Assembly (NCBI RefSeq): GCF_048060115.1
Contig: NZ_JBHMIM010000010.1
Location: 62,001 to 126,000 of the forward strand
From: Micromonospora_E sp048060115
GTDB taxonomy: Bacteria; Actinomycetota; Actinomycetes; Mycobacteriales; Micromonosporaceae
Direction: 5' to 3'
Length of the DNA stretch: 64,000 bases
Below, one piece after another: positions 14,746 through 23,456 of this stretch. The number at the start of each line of letters is the position of its first letter. Positions within the stretch are counted from its first letter, which is position 1. The notes beneath the pieces were generated by a model. That model saw only the letters and a program-made list of their open reading frames with translations. It was not told where the DNA came from and made no database searches. The translations under genes and the position numbers were made by a program.

Positions 14746-15653
14746 TCACGTCGCCGGTGCCAGCTCCACCCGGCCAATCAGCTCGCGGACGGCCTCGGCG
14801 CGGCCGGTCCCCAGCCCGTGCCGGGTCACGTTGACCGCGCCGGCTGCGGCACCGGTACGGACGGCTTCGTCGAGGCTGCCGCCCCGGGCGAGGACCGCCG
14901 ACACGCCCGCGGTCATCGAGTCGCCGGCGCCGCGGTGGTCGACCAGTTCCAGTTGGGGCACCCGCACCTCGACCACGTCGTCGTCGATCAACGCCAGTGC
15001 CGGCTGATCAACACGGCTTCCGCTCCGTCGGAGCGCGGCTGGTGTGCGGCGCGGACCAGCGCGTCGACACTGTCGTCGGCCGCCCGACCCGCGTCGATGA
15101 CCTCCTCGTGGCTGACCTTGAGGAAGGACACCCCGCCGGCCAGCACCGCCGCCAGCTGCCCGCCGGACAGATCGGCGACCACCTGAGCACCGCTGGCGCG
15201 CAGGTCGCTGGCGAGCCGCCGGTACACGTCGTCGTCGACCACGTCGGGATGCGCCGGGCCGCTGAGCACGGCGACGTCGGCGCGCATTCCCTCGGCCAGG
15301 GCGATCCCGTACAGCTCGTCGAGGTCGTGGCGGACCAGCGGTGCACCCGGGTTCTCCGCGACCACCTCGCGGCTGCCGTCGGGGCGGTCGTGGACGTACC
15401 AGCCGCTGCTGGACTGGCGTGGCACCATTCGCAGCTCGATGTCCTCGTCGTCGAGGACCTTGCTGAGCACCGCTCCGACCTCGCCGCCGACGGCGGCGCA
15501 GAGCACCACCCGGGCACCCAGCGAGGAGATCCTCCGCGCCTGCCAGATTCCCTGCCCGCCGGCGTGCAGATGCAGTTCGAGTACGTCGGCCTGCTGCTCG
15601 ATGGTCACCGACAGCACCGGCGCCGGGGCGAACACCATCACGTGGTCACTCAT
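14746..15653 (-). pseudogene. PfkB-family carbohydrate kinase, frameshifted
   Basis: The first part (15653 to about 14990) encodes MSDHVMVFAPAPVLSVTIEQ, the substrate-binding GGQGIWQARRISSLGA and later ADLSGGQLAAVLAGG, SFLKVSHEEV, then ends early at ISRHWR. The last part (from about 14991 to 14746) is in another frame and holds IDDDVVEVRVPQLELVDHRGAGDSMTAG, whose DHRGAGDS is the catalytic/anion-hole motif. The two frames join at the sequence read as AVLISR / PALALIDDD. One small deletion explains it. It lies next to a GT4 gene with which such kinases often pair. Either a real pseudogene or a sequencing error. Confidence 0.7.
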
Positions 15654-15682
15654 ACCGCCGGTATTCCCCCGTCCGGGGTGAT

Positions 15683-16831
15683 TCACGCCAGCCGGGAGGA
15701 CAGCACCGATGCGTTCTCGTGGGCGCGCAGGAAGCCGGCGACCGCCGCCGACCAGGGGAACAGCTCGGCGCGGCGGCGGGCCGCCAGCCGGCGGGCCGGC
15801 ACCGGTCGGGCGGCCAGGGCGCAGATGGCGTCGGCGAACCCGGTGCCGCCGCCGGTGGCGGCCAGGCCGGCGTCGCCGATCACCTCCGGCAGCGCGCTCT
15901 CGGCGGCGACCACCACCGGGGTGCCGGCGGCCAACGCCTCCAACGCGGCCAGCCCGAACGTCTCGACCGGGCCGGGGGCCACCACCACGTCGGCGCTGGC
16001 GAGCAGCCGGGCGATCTCGTCGCGGTCGCCGATGTAGTCGGCGAAGTGCACGTCGAGGCCGGCGTCGGCGGCCTGAGCGCGCAGCCCGGACTGGCGGGGC
16101 CCGGTGCCGACGATCACCCCGGCCGCCGGTACGCGGCGGCGGCGCAGCTCGGCCAGTGCGGCCAGCACCCGTTCGGGGCATTTCTCGGCGGACAGCCGGG
16201 CGCAGTGCAGCACCAGCAGTTCGCCGTTCGGGGCGTAGCGCTCGCGGACCGCCGGGTCGTGCCGGCCGGGGTGGAACTGGTCGAGGTCGACGCCGAGTGG
16301 CACCCGGACCAGGTTGTCCGCGCCGATCCGGGTGAATTCGCGGGCCGCCCAGCCGGTGGTGCAGACGACCTTGTCGTAGTTGGCGGCGGTGGCGGCGTTG
16401 AGTCGGTCGGCGACCGGGTCGGTGAGCCGCGCGGCGCCGGGCCGGCGACCGAACGGCAGCCGCAGCAGCCCGTCGAGGGTCTCGTGGGAGACCATCAGCG
16501 CCGGTACGCCGGCGCGCCGGGCCCATTGGCCGGTCCAGCGCAGCGTGGTGCGGTCGGAAACCTCGATACGGTCCGGGGCCAGGTCGGCGAGCAGCCGGCG
16601 CACCCGGGACCGGGCCAGCAGCACCCGGTAGCCGCCGGTGCCGGGCACCACCGGGCCCGCGACGGTGATGACCGTTCCTTGTCCGGTCTCCTCGACCGCG
16701 TCGGCCGGCCCTGGCGCGATCAGTACCGGGTCGTGGCCGGCGGCCAGGTACCCGGCGCCGAGTTCCCGAAGTGCCGTCCGTAGCCCGCCGGAGCTGCCGG
16801 TGACAAAGTTCGCCAGCCGTACGATCCTCAT
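15683..16831 (-). CDS. GT4-family glycosyltransferase
   Basis: 382 residues with the two-domain GT-B layout. The N-terminal domain begins RIVRLANFVTGSSGGLRTAL. The C-terminal domain has LLVLHCARLSAEKCPERVLAAL and VVVAPGPVETFGLAALEALAAGTPVV, where the E-x7-E of GT4 (ETFGLAALE) contacts the sugar nucleotide. No membrane helices, so it is cytosolic or peripheral. It lies 30 nt upstream of the broken PfkB kinase and was probably co-transcribed with it; loss of the kinase may have left this gene without its partner. Donor and acceptor unknown; mannosyl or glucosyl transfer to lipid is typical of the family. Confidence 0.85.
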   Translation of the reverse strand: MRIVRLANFVTGSSGGLRTALRELGAGYLAAGHDPVLIAPGPADAVEETGQGTVITVAGPVVPGTGGYRVLLARSRVRRLLADLAPDRIEVSDRTTLRWTGQWARRAGVPALMVSHETLDGLLRLPFGRRPGAARLTDPVADRLNAATAANYDKVVCTTGWAAREFTRIGADNLVRVPLGVDLDQFHPGRHDPAVRERYAPNGELLVLHCARLSAEKCPERVLAALAELRRRRVPAAGVIVGTGPRQSGLRAQAADAGLDVHFADYIGDRDEIARLLASADVVVAPGPVETFGLAALEALAAGTPVVVAAESALPEVIGDAGLAATGGGTGFADAICALAARPVPARRLAARRRAELFPWSAAVAGFLRAHENASVLSSRLA

Positions 16832-16939
16832 GATGCCGTCATCATGTCGCGATCATGCGGGCCGACAGCGGGCCGGCAGGACACAGTCTCGTGACGTGTC
16901 GGCGAACTGTGGTCGACCGGCAGGTCGGCGCCGGGGCGT

Positions 16940-17422
16940 TCAGGACCAGCCGTAGCCGGCCCGCAACGCGTGGCACACCTTGTCGAACCGGCCACGGTCC
17001 AGGATCGCGCCTTCGCGGCGAATGCTGTCCTCACGCATCGTGAGTACCCGGTCCAGCCGGATCCAACTCGGCCGGCCGTCGTTTCCCCAGGTGCCCAGCC
17101 CCAGCCAGTGCCGGTCGCCGTCGCGGTCGGACTGGCTGGACAGCATCAGCCCGTACAAAGTGCGGCTGTGCCGCCCGACGACCAGCACCGGACGGTCCTT
17201 GCCCTGGCGCGGGTCGTCCTCGTACGGCACCCAGGTCCAGACGATCTCGCCGGGGTCGGCGTGCCCGTCGAGCTCCGGGGCGTACGACAGCTGGCGGCGC
17301 TGCAGCGCGGCGACCTGACGGGGTCGGGCCGGCTTCGCCGGTCTCGGGCGCCGTTGAGTTGGGACGCGCTGCCCGGTCAGTCGGCCAACGGTCGCGGTCA
17401 CGCCCTGCCAGAGTCTGCCCAC
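16940..17422 (-). CDS. PemK/MazF-like (CcdB-fold) protein without evident antitoxin
   Basis: 160 residues from GTG at 17422. After a basic N-terminal extension (about 45 residues, RVPTQRRPRPAKPARPRQ) comes a PemK/MazF-type core: PGEIVWTWVPYEDDPRQGKDR, then VLVVGRHSRTLYGLMLSS and WIRLDRVLTM. These match the beta-barrel of type II endoribonuclease toxins. No small antitoxin gene is adjacent on either side; it follows the PL11 lyase by 11 nt. Such solitary actinobacterial PemK-like proteins are common and may not be toxins. The start is uncertain because no ribosome binding site is visible. Confidence 0.6.
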   Translation of the reverse strand: MGRLWQGVTATVGRLTGQRVPTQRRPRPAKPARPRQVAALQRRQLSYAPELDGHADPGEIVWTWVPYEDDPRQGKDRPVLVVGRHSRTLYGLMLSSQSDRDGDRHWLGLGTWGNDGRPSWIRLDRVLTMREDSIRREGAILDRGRFDKVCHALRAGYGWS

Positions 17423-17433
17423 GGCGACACAGA

Positions 17434-19782
17434 CTAGCGGGGTGCCCCGGGCGGGGTCGCGGCGCACGGGGCCCAGCGGCCCGCCGGCACCGGCACCTCG
17501 CTGAAATCGGTGTCGGCGGCCAGGTAGAAGCCGGGGTACGACGGCTGGTTGTAGGTGGTCTGTTGGCGGGCCACCTCGGCCCGGTACTGCGGGTCGTGCA
17601 TCAGGGTGTACATCTTGCGGCCGGTGACCTCGGTGCTGAGGTAGATCCGGATCGCCGAGCTGTCGACCGTACGGACCAGCAACTCCTCCCGCCAGTCGCC
17701 GAAGATGTCGGCGACCAGGCCCGGGTTGCCCTTCGTATGGTTGTTGGTGCGGGTGCCCTCGGCGGTGAGCAGTCTTCCCCGTCGCCAGTCGTCGATCGTC
17801 GGGGTCTGGTCGATCGCCCCGTCGACGATCTGGGTGGTGCCGTCGGCGGCCCACCGGATGCTCATGTTGGTGCCCGGGGTCCGGGTGTCGATCCGTTCGC
17901 CGGTGACGTCGCGCAGCCCGATGCCGCTGACCGCCCAGGCTTCGAAGCCGGGCCGGTCGGGGTCGATGTCGCCGATCATGCCGCGGCCGGTGTCCACCCC
18001 GGTGTAGTCGCCGAAGATCACCTCGCCGGTGGCGGCGTCGAGCAGCCCGTGCCCGTACGGCGCCCACGGTCCGCCCTCGAAGACCAGGTACGCCTCCAGT
18101 CCGGGCCGGTCCGGGTCGATGTCGGTGACGTGCATGGCGTCGCCGTGACCGAGCCGGGCCATGGTGCCCGGTGCCGCGCTGGGCGGCGGCAGCTCGGCGA
18201 AGGCGCTGTACAGCAGGCTGCCGTCGTCGTCGATGACGGCCGCCCCGTAGACGATCTCGTGGCGGCCGTCGACGTCGACGTCGGCGGCGCTGATCGAGTG
18301 CTGGCCCTGGGTGGTGATGGTGGCGAATTCGGGGTCGGTGCCGTCGCGGCCGTGCGGGGAGTCGTTGAACGGGTTGGTCATCGGCGTCCAGCCGCTGTCG
18401 ACGTACCACTGCCGGGTGAGCCGGCGTCCGTTCCAGCCGTAGGCCACAAGTGTGGAGCGGGTGTAGTAGCCGCGGGCGAAGACCGCCGACGGGCGGGCAC
18501 CGTCGAGGTAGGCCACCGCGGACAGGAACCGGTCGACTCGGTTGCCGGGCTCGATGCGGGCCATGGCGTAGTCGCCCCACATCAGGCCGTCGTCGTGGCG
18601 GCCCGGCTGGTACGGGATCGTCTGCAGTTCCCGGCCGGTCGCGCCGTCGAAGACGGTGAGGTACTCGGGGCCGTCGACGATGAACCCCTCGAAGGCGCGC
18701 AGCATGTTGCGGGTGCTGCGGGCGGGGGCGTACCCGTCGATGAAGTGGTCGACCAGGGCTTCGGCGTCGGCCTGGGACAACGGGTAGGCGTACCGGTCGG
18801 CGATGCCGAACGCCGCTTCCAGGGTGGCCGGCCAGTTCCCGGCGGTGACTTCGGGGTGGGTGTGCCAGCCACGAAACATCGCCACCAGGTGGTGGTAGTA
18901 GTCGTCGGCGGACATCCGGTAGTCGTCGGCGTGCGCGTAGCCGGCGCGGCGGTCGGCGGCCGGCATGGTGATGTGGCGGGTGGTGGCGACCCGGCCGTCG
19001 GCCCGGTAGGTGATGGTCCGGGTGCCGGGGGCGGTCTTGAGCATCATCTCGGACCGGCCGTCGCCGTCGAAGTCGTAGACCAGGAACTGGGTGTAGTGCG
19101 CGCCGGCCCGGATGTTCACGCCGAGGTCGATCCGGTGCAGCAGGCTGCCGTCCAGGCGGTACGTGTCGAGGTAGACCGGCCCGGTGTAGCCGACCTGGGA
19201 GACGTCCTTGGAATTGGACGGGTCCCATTTGACGACGAACTCGTACCGGCCGTCGCCGTCGACGTCGCCGACGCTCATGTCGTTGGCCGAGTAGGTGTAC
19301 GCCTCGCCGGCCGGGGTGACCCCGGCGGCGGGGCGGCGCAGCGGCAGGTCGTGGTAGGTCTGCGACCAGGGGGTCACGGCGCGACCGCGGTCGACCTCGA
19401 CACCGCGCACGACGGCCGCGACCCGGTAGCTGGCCGCGCCGGCGGCACCGGTGTCCAGGTAGTTGGTGCTGTCGGTGACGGTGGCGATGCGTCGGCCGTC
19501 GCGGTAGACGCGGAAGTCGGTGCCGGTCATGCCGGTGGCGTCGTGGCCGGTGACCTCGTGGGCGAGCAGCCGCCAACTGAGGAACACGCCGTCGCTGGTG
19601 GCGGCGGCGACCAGGCCGCGGTCGAGGTGTTCGAGTTGGACGGTGCCGGGCCCGGCACCCGCCGGACCGGGGTGGCCCGGGTGGCCCGGTGCGGCCGCTG
19701 CCGGTGCGGCGGTCAGGGTCGACCCGGCGACGCAGGCCGCGATGATCAGTGCGCTTGCGGTGGTGGGGCGACGACGGCTCAT
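17434..19782 (-). CDS. Secreted rhamnogalacturonan lyase, family PL11
   Basis: 782 residues from ATG at 19782 (GAGGAGAG 8 nt upstream). Signal peptide about 1-32 ends APAAAAP. The mature protein matches PL11 endolyases, which cleave the pectin rhamnogalacturonan I backbone by beta-elimination using Ca2+. It has an N-terminal beta-sandwich (FRVYRDGRRIATV, TNYLDTG) and then an eight-bladed propeller with many Asp-rich Ca-binding loops (DVDGDGRYEFVVKWDPSN, YDFDGDGRSEMMLKTAPG, DIDPDRPGLEAYLVFEGG), ending with LMHDPQYRAEVARQQTTYNQPSYPGFYLA. Length is close to the family norm. Divergent from an ABC importer; a promoter is visible upstream. Confidence 0.88.
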   Translation of the reverse strand: MSRRRPTTASALIIAACVAGSTLTAAPAAAAPGHPGHPGPAGAGPGTVQLEHLDRGLVAAATSDGVFLSWRLLAHEVTGHDATGMTGTDFRVYRDGRRIATVTDSTNYLDTGAAGAASYRVAAVVRGVEVDRGRAVTPWSQTYHDLPLRRPAAGVTPAGEAYTYSANDMSVGDVDGDGRYEFVVKWDPSNSKDVSQVGYTGPVYLDTYRLDGSLLHRIDLGVNIRAGAHYTQFLVYDFDGDGRSEMMLKTAPGTRTITYRADGRVATTRHITMPAADRRAGYAHADDYRMSADDYYHHLVAMFRGWHTHPEVTAGNWPATLEAAFGIADRYAYPLSQADAEALVDHFIDGYAPARSTRNMLRAFEGFIVDGPEYLTVFDGATGRELQTIPYQPGRHDDGLMWGDYAMARIEPGNRVDRFLSAVAYLDGARPSAVFARGYYTRSTLVAYGWNGRRLTRQWYVDSGWTPMTNPFNDSPHGRDGTDPEFATITTQGQHSISAADVDVDGRHEIVYGAAVIDDDGSLLYSAFAELPPPSAAPGTMARLGHGDAMHVTDIDPDRPGLEAYLVFEGGPWAPYGHGLLDAATGEVIFGDYTGVDTGRGMIGDIDPDRPGFEAWAVSGIGLRDVTGERIDTRTPGTNMSIRWAADGTTQIVDGAIDQTPTIDDWRRGRLLTAEGTRTNNHTKGNPGLVADIFGDWREELLVRTVDSSAIRIYLSTEVTGRKMYTLMHDPQYRAEVARQQTTYNQPSYPGFYLAADTDFSEVPVPAGRWAPCAATPPGAPR

Positions 19783-19828
19783 ACCGGGCTCTCCTCGGGT
19801 GAGGATGAAACGATACAACAAACTGAAG

Positions 19829-19856
19829 GTTATGAATCTCCTGCACCGACTGTCAA
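19829..19856 (-). promoter_or_regulatory. Candidate sigma-70-type promoter of the PL11 lyase
   Basis: Read on the minus strand, TTGACA (19856-19851) is followed after 16 nt by CATAAC (19834-19829), or after 17 nt by ATAACC. An A/T-rich leader (19808-19827) lies between it and the start codon and could hold an operator, though I see no clean palindrome. Confidence 0.5.
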
Positions 19857-20064
19857 GGGCGGCGAATCGCCCCAGGGCAGCTATGAACCGTTCCACCACG
19901 GCTACGGCCAGACCGTTCACCGTCGACGATCACCACACGTCGTCGAGTTGTGACCCATCGACCTATCGACTAGGGTCGGCCTTTCATCCGGCGATGCCCC
20001 AGGCCCGTCACGCGACCGAGCCCGTCAAGCCCGCAACGGCGACAACGAGGTAGGAGATAGACGG

Positions 20065-21645
20065 TTGAACAACCTCCCGGCACCCCCGTACCGGCACCGG
20101 CCGGCACATACCGCCCATACTGCGGGCACCCGCCTCGCTGGTCTCGCCGCCGTCGCGGTGCTCGCGCTGGCCGCCTGCACGACCGGTGAATCCCTGGAGA
20201 CCGACGGCGGGGACGGCACCTCCGACGGCACCCTGGTCGTGGCGATCTCCAGTGAACCGGACAGTCTGGACGTGCACGTCTCCACCGCCTCGCCGACGTT
20301 CCTGGTGCTGGAGAACGTCTACGACACTCTCGTCGAGCCGGCCCCCGACCTCAGCTTCCAACCCGCCCTGGCCACCGAGTGGGAGGTCAGCGACGACCTG
20401 CTGACCTGGACCTTCCACCTGCGTGCGGGCGTCACCTGGCACAACGGACGCGAGTTCGTCGCCGACGACGTGGTGGCCAGCTTCGACCGGATCACCGACG
20501 CGGAGACCGCCGCGAACGCCTGGCGCTTCGAAACCGTCGACGAGGTACGCGCGGTCGACGACCGTACCGTCGAATTCGTCCTCACCCAGCCGACGCCGAA
20601 CCTGCTGGCCAACGTCGGCGGGTTCAAGGGGATGGCCATCGTCGCACCCGAGCTGATCGACGGCGACGGACTGACCACCGACGCGATCGGCACCGGGCCG
20701 TTCCGGTTCGTCAGCTACACCCCTGGCGACCGGATCATCCTGGAGGCCAACCAGGACTACTGGGGCGACGGACCGCACGTCGACCGGGTCGAGTTCCGGT
20801 TCATCTCCGAGCCGACGACCGCGCTGACCAACCTGCGCACCGGCGCGGTGCACCTGACCAACAACGTGCCGCCGCAGGAGGTCGCCACCCTGCGCGACGA
20901 CCCGGCGGTCGAGCTGGGCCAACTGGCCAGCAACGACTACTGGTACTTCACCTGCAACTTCGACCGGGCGCCGTTCGACGACCTCGACGTGCGGCGGGCG
21001 CTGTCCTACGCCCTCGACCGGGAGCAGGTCGCCCAGGCCGCGTACTTCGACGCCGCCACGCCGGTGCAGTCGGCGATGCCGCCGGGCAACTTCTGGGCCA
21101 CCGACTACGCACCGTTCAGCTTCGACCCGGAGCAGGCCCGCGAACTGCTCGCCGAGGCGGGCGTGACCGACCTGACCGTGGACCTGATGTTGACCAACGA
21201 GTTCCCGCACACTCTTGCGGCCGCCGAGGTGCTCGCCAGCCAGTGGCGCGACGTCGGCGTCGACGTCGAGATCCGTACCCTGGACTTCGCCAGCTGGCTC
21301 GACGAGCAGGGCGCCGGCAGCTACGACTGCTACGTCCTGGGCTGGTTGAACAACCTCGACGGCGAGTACGCCTACTACGCCCAGCACCACTCGACCGGCT
21401 CGTTCAACTTCCACGGGTACGCCAACCCGCAGGTCGACCAGCTGCTCGACCAGGCGCGGGCCAGCGTCGCCGACGCCGACCGCAAACCGCTGTACCACCA
21501 GGCCGCCCGGTTGATCATCGACGACGTCAGCTACGGCTACCTCTACAGTCCACAGGCCTCCCTGGCCTGGGTGCCGCAGGTGTCCGGGGTCGAGATGCAC
21601 CCCGACGGCAAGACCCGGCTGCGCACCGTACGGCTCGGCGGCTGA
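20065..21645 (+). CDS. Extracellular solute-binding lipoprotein, family 5 (peptide/nickel type)
   Basis: 526 residues, TTG start with AGGAGA 8 nt upstream. Lipoprotein signal with lipobox LALAAC; the Cys at about residue 38 anchors it outside the membrane. Family 5 signatures are SSEPDSLDVHVSTA, VYDTLVEPAPDLSFQPALATEWEVS, WTFHLRAGVTWHNGREFVADDV, IGTGPFRFVSYTPGD and the C-terminal RKPLYHQAARLIIDD. First gene of a five-gene importer operon (to 25457). The ligand cannot be told; family members bind oligopeptides, nickel or plant oligosaccharides, and the neighbouring pectin lyase makes an oligosaccharide possible. Confidence 0.88.
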   Translation: MNNLPAPPYRHRPAHTAHTAGTRLAGLAAVAVLALAACTTGESLETDGGDGTSDGTLVVAISSEPDSLDVHVSTASPTFLVLENVYDTLVEPAPDLSFQPALATEWEVSDDLLTWTFHLRAGVTWHNGREFVADDVVASFDRITDAETAANAWRFETVDEVRAVDDRTVEFVLTQPTPNLLANVGGFKGMAIVAPELIDGDGLTTDAIGTGPFRFVSYTPGDRIILEANQDYWGDGPHVDRVEFRFISEPTTALTNLRTGAVHLTNNVPPQEVATLRDDPAVELGQLASNDYWYFTCNFDRAPFDDLDVRRALSYALDREQVAQAAYFDAATPVQSAMPPGNFWATDYAPFSFDPEQARELLAEAGVTDLTVDLMLTNEFPHTLAAAEVLASQWRDVGVDVEIRTLDFASWLDEQGAGSYDCYVLGWLNNLDGEYAYYAQHHSTGSFNFHGYANPQVDQLLDQARASVADADRKPLYHQAARLIIDDVSYGYLYSPQASLAWVPQVSGVEMHPDGKTRLRTVRLGG

Positions 21646-21654
21646 GCCGGCGCG

Positions 21655-22599
21655 ATGACGCGCTTCCTGCTGTGGCGGGCGCTGCAGGCGGTGATCGCGA
21701 TGCTCGGGGTGAGCGTCGCGGTGTTCCTCATCGTGCATCTGGTGCCCGGCGATCCGATCCGGCTGGCCCTGGGCACCCGCTTCGACGAAAGCCTGTACCA
21801 GGCGATGCGGGCCCGGGCCGGGCTGGACCAGCCGATCGTCGTGCAGTACTTCCGGTGGCTGGGCCGGGCGCTCACCGGCGACCTGGGGGTCAGCTTCCGC
21901 AGCGGCGAGCCGGTGACCCTGCTGCTGCTGGCCCGGCTCGGCCCGACCAGCCTGCTCGCCGGTGCCGCGCTGACCGTCGCGCTGGTGATCGCCCTGCCAC
22001 TGGGGATCATCTCGGCGGTGCGCTCCGGATCGCTGATCGACCGGGTCGCCACCGCGTTCAGCCAGCTCTGGGTCTCAGTGCCGGATTTCTGGAGCGGGAT
22101 CATGTACATCCTGCTCTTCGCCCTGGTGCTGGGCTGGCTGCCGGCGTCCGGCTACGTGTCCCCATTGGACGATCCGGTGCGGGCGCTGCGGCACCTGGTG
22201 CTGCCGGCGCTGACCGTCGGGCTGATCTCCGGCTCGGTGCTGACCCGGTTCGTCCGCTCGGCGGTGCTGGAGGCGCTGCACCAGGACTACGCGCGGACCG
22301 CCCGGGCGAAGGGGCTGTCCCGCTGGCAGACGGTCCGCCGACACGTGCTGCCCAACGCCTGGATCCCGATCGTCACCGCGGTCGGCCTGCAGCTCGGCTT
22401 CCTGCTCGGCGGCGTCGTCATCGTCGAGGTGATCTTCGAGTGGCCGGGGCTGGGCCGGCTGGCGTACGACGCGGTGGTGCGCCGCGACTACAGCCTGTTG
22501 CAGGGCGCGGTGCTGGCCATCGCGCTGATGTTCCTCGTCGTCAACTTCCTGGTGGACCTGCTCTACAGCTACCTCGACCCCCGGGTACGGCACCGGTGA
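21655..22599 (+). CDS. ABC importer permease, DppB/OppB type
   Basis: 314 residues with about six membrane helices. The N-terminus RFLLWRALQAVIAMLGVSVAVFLIVHLVPGDP is typical of DppB-like permeases, and the EAA loop is present (DYARTARAKGLSRWQTVRRHVLPNA). It begins 9 nt after the binding protein and ends overlapping the second permease as GTGA. Forms the channel with the DppC-type protein. Confidence 0.9.
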   Translation: MTRFLLWRALQAVIAMLGVSVAVFLIVHLVPGDPIRLALGTRFDESLYQAMRARAGLDQPIVVQYFRWLGRALTGDLGVSFRSGEPVTLLLLARLGPTSLLAGAALTVALVIALPLGIISAVRSGSLIDRVATAFSQLWVSVPDFWSGIMYILLFALVLGWLPASGYVSPLDDPVRALRHLVLPALTVGLISGSVLTRFVRSAVLEALHQDYARTARAKGLSRWQTVRRHVLPNAWIPIVTAVGLQLGFLLGGVVIVEVIFEWPGLGRLAYDAVVRRDYSLLQGAVLAIALMFLVVNFLVDLLYSYLDPRVRHR

Positions 22600-23456
22600 C
22601 CCGCCGACTGTTCACCCTGCTGCTGCGCAACCGGCTGGCGCTGGCCGGGCTGCTGGTGCTGGCCGGGTTGGCCGTGGTCGCCGCGGTCGGTCCGTGGCTG
22701 GCCCCGTACGACCCGAACGCCATCGACGTGCCCGGCCGGCTGGCGGCGCCGTCGCCCGCCCACCCGTTCGGCACCGACAACCTGGGCCGCGACGTGCTCA
22801 GCCGGGTGCTGGTCGGTGCCCGGGTGTCGCTGCAGGTGGGGCTGGTCGCGGTCGGCATCTCGCTGGCCGCCGGGCTGGCGATCGGACTGGTCGCCGGCTA
22901 CTACGCGGGCGCGACCGACGCCGTGCTGATGCGCACCATGGACGTACTGTTCGCGTTCCCGGCGATCCTGCTCGCCATCGCCGTCCTGGCCATCCTCGGA
23001 CCCGGCATCACCAACGCGATGATCGCCATCGGCATCGTCTACACCCCGATCTTCGCCCGGATCGTGCGGGCCGCGACCATGGTCGCCACCACCCAGCTGT
23101 ACGTCCTGGCGGCCCGCGCCGTCGGCGCCGGCGACCTCCGGATCCTCGTCCGGCACGTGCTGCCGAACATCGCCGCGCCGGTGATCGTGCAGACGTCGCT
23201 GAGCCTGGCCTTCGCCATCCTGGCCGAGGCGGCGCTGTCGTTCCTCGGCCTCGGGGTGCAGCGTCCCGACCCGGCGTGGGGCCGGATGCTCGCCGAGGGC
23301 CGCGACTTCGTCAACCTGGCCCCCTGGATGGGCATCTTCCCCGGCCTGGCGATCTTCCTGACGGTGCTGGCGTTCAACGTGGTCGGCGACGGGCTACGCG
23401 ACGCGCTCGACCCTCGGCAGCGCTCCGTGATCGAATCGAGAGGGCAGGCCGGATGA
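22596..23456 (+). CDS. ABC importer permease, DppC/OppC type
   Basis: 286 residues from GTG at 22596, which overlaps the stop of the first permease. N-terminal TM helix, then PFGTDNLGRDVLSRVLVGAR, a hallmark of DppC proteins, five more helices, and an EAA loop (YVLAARAVGAGDLRILVRHVLPNI). Ends FNVVGDGLRDALDPRQR. Its stop overlaps the next start as ATGA. Confidence 0.9.
   Translation: MTRRLFTLLLRNRLALAGLLVLAGLAVVAAVGPWLAPYDPNAIDVPGRLAAPSPAHPFGTDNLGRDVLSRVLVGARVSLQVGLVAVGISLAAGLAIGLVAGYYAGATDAVLMRTMDVLFAFPAILLAIAVLAILGPGITNAMIAIGIVYTPIFARIVRAATMVATTQLYVLAARAVGAGDLRILVRHVLPNIAAPVIVQTSLSLAFAILAEAALSFLGLGVQRPDPAWGRMLAEGRDFVNLAPWMGIFPGLAIFLTVLAFNVVGDGLRDALDPRQRSVIESRGQAG

Noticed and set aside
16940..17422. 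Complete toxin-antitoxin pair
   Set aside because: The PemK/MazF-like protein has no adjacent small antitoxin gene on either strand.
16940..19846. A 968-codon leftward frame joining the lyase region to the PemK-like gene
   Set aside because: Only the last 160 codons look like protein; the rest is an Arg/His/Pro-rich shadow of the lyase in another frame.
17359..19953. Long open frame on the plus strand across the lyase region
   Set aside because: It is antisense to the PL11 lyase, whose motifs, signal peptide and ribosome binding site are clear; its own translation is low-complexity Val/Gly/Asp/Arg, typical of a GC-rich shadow.
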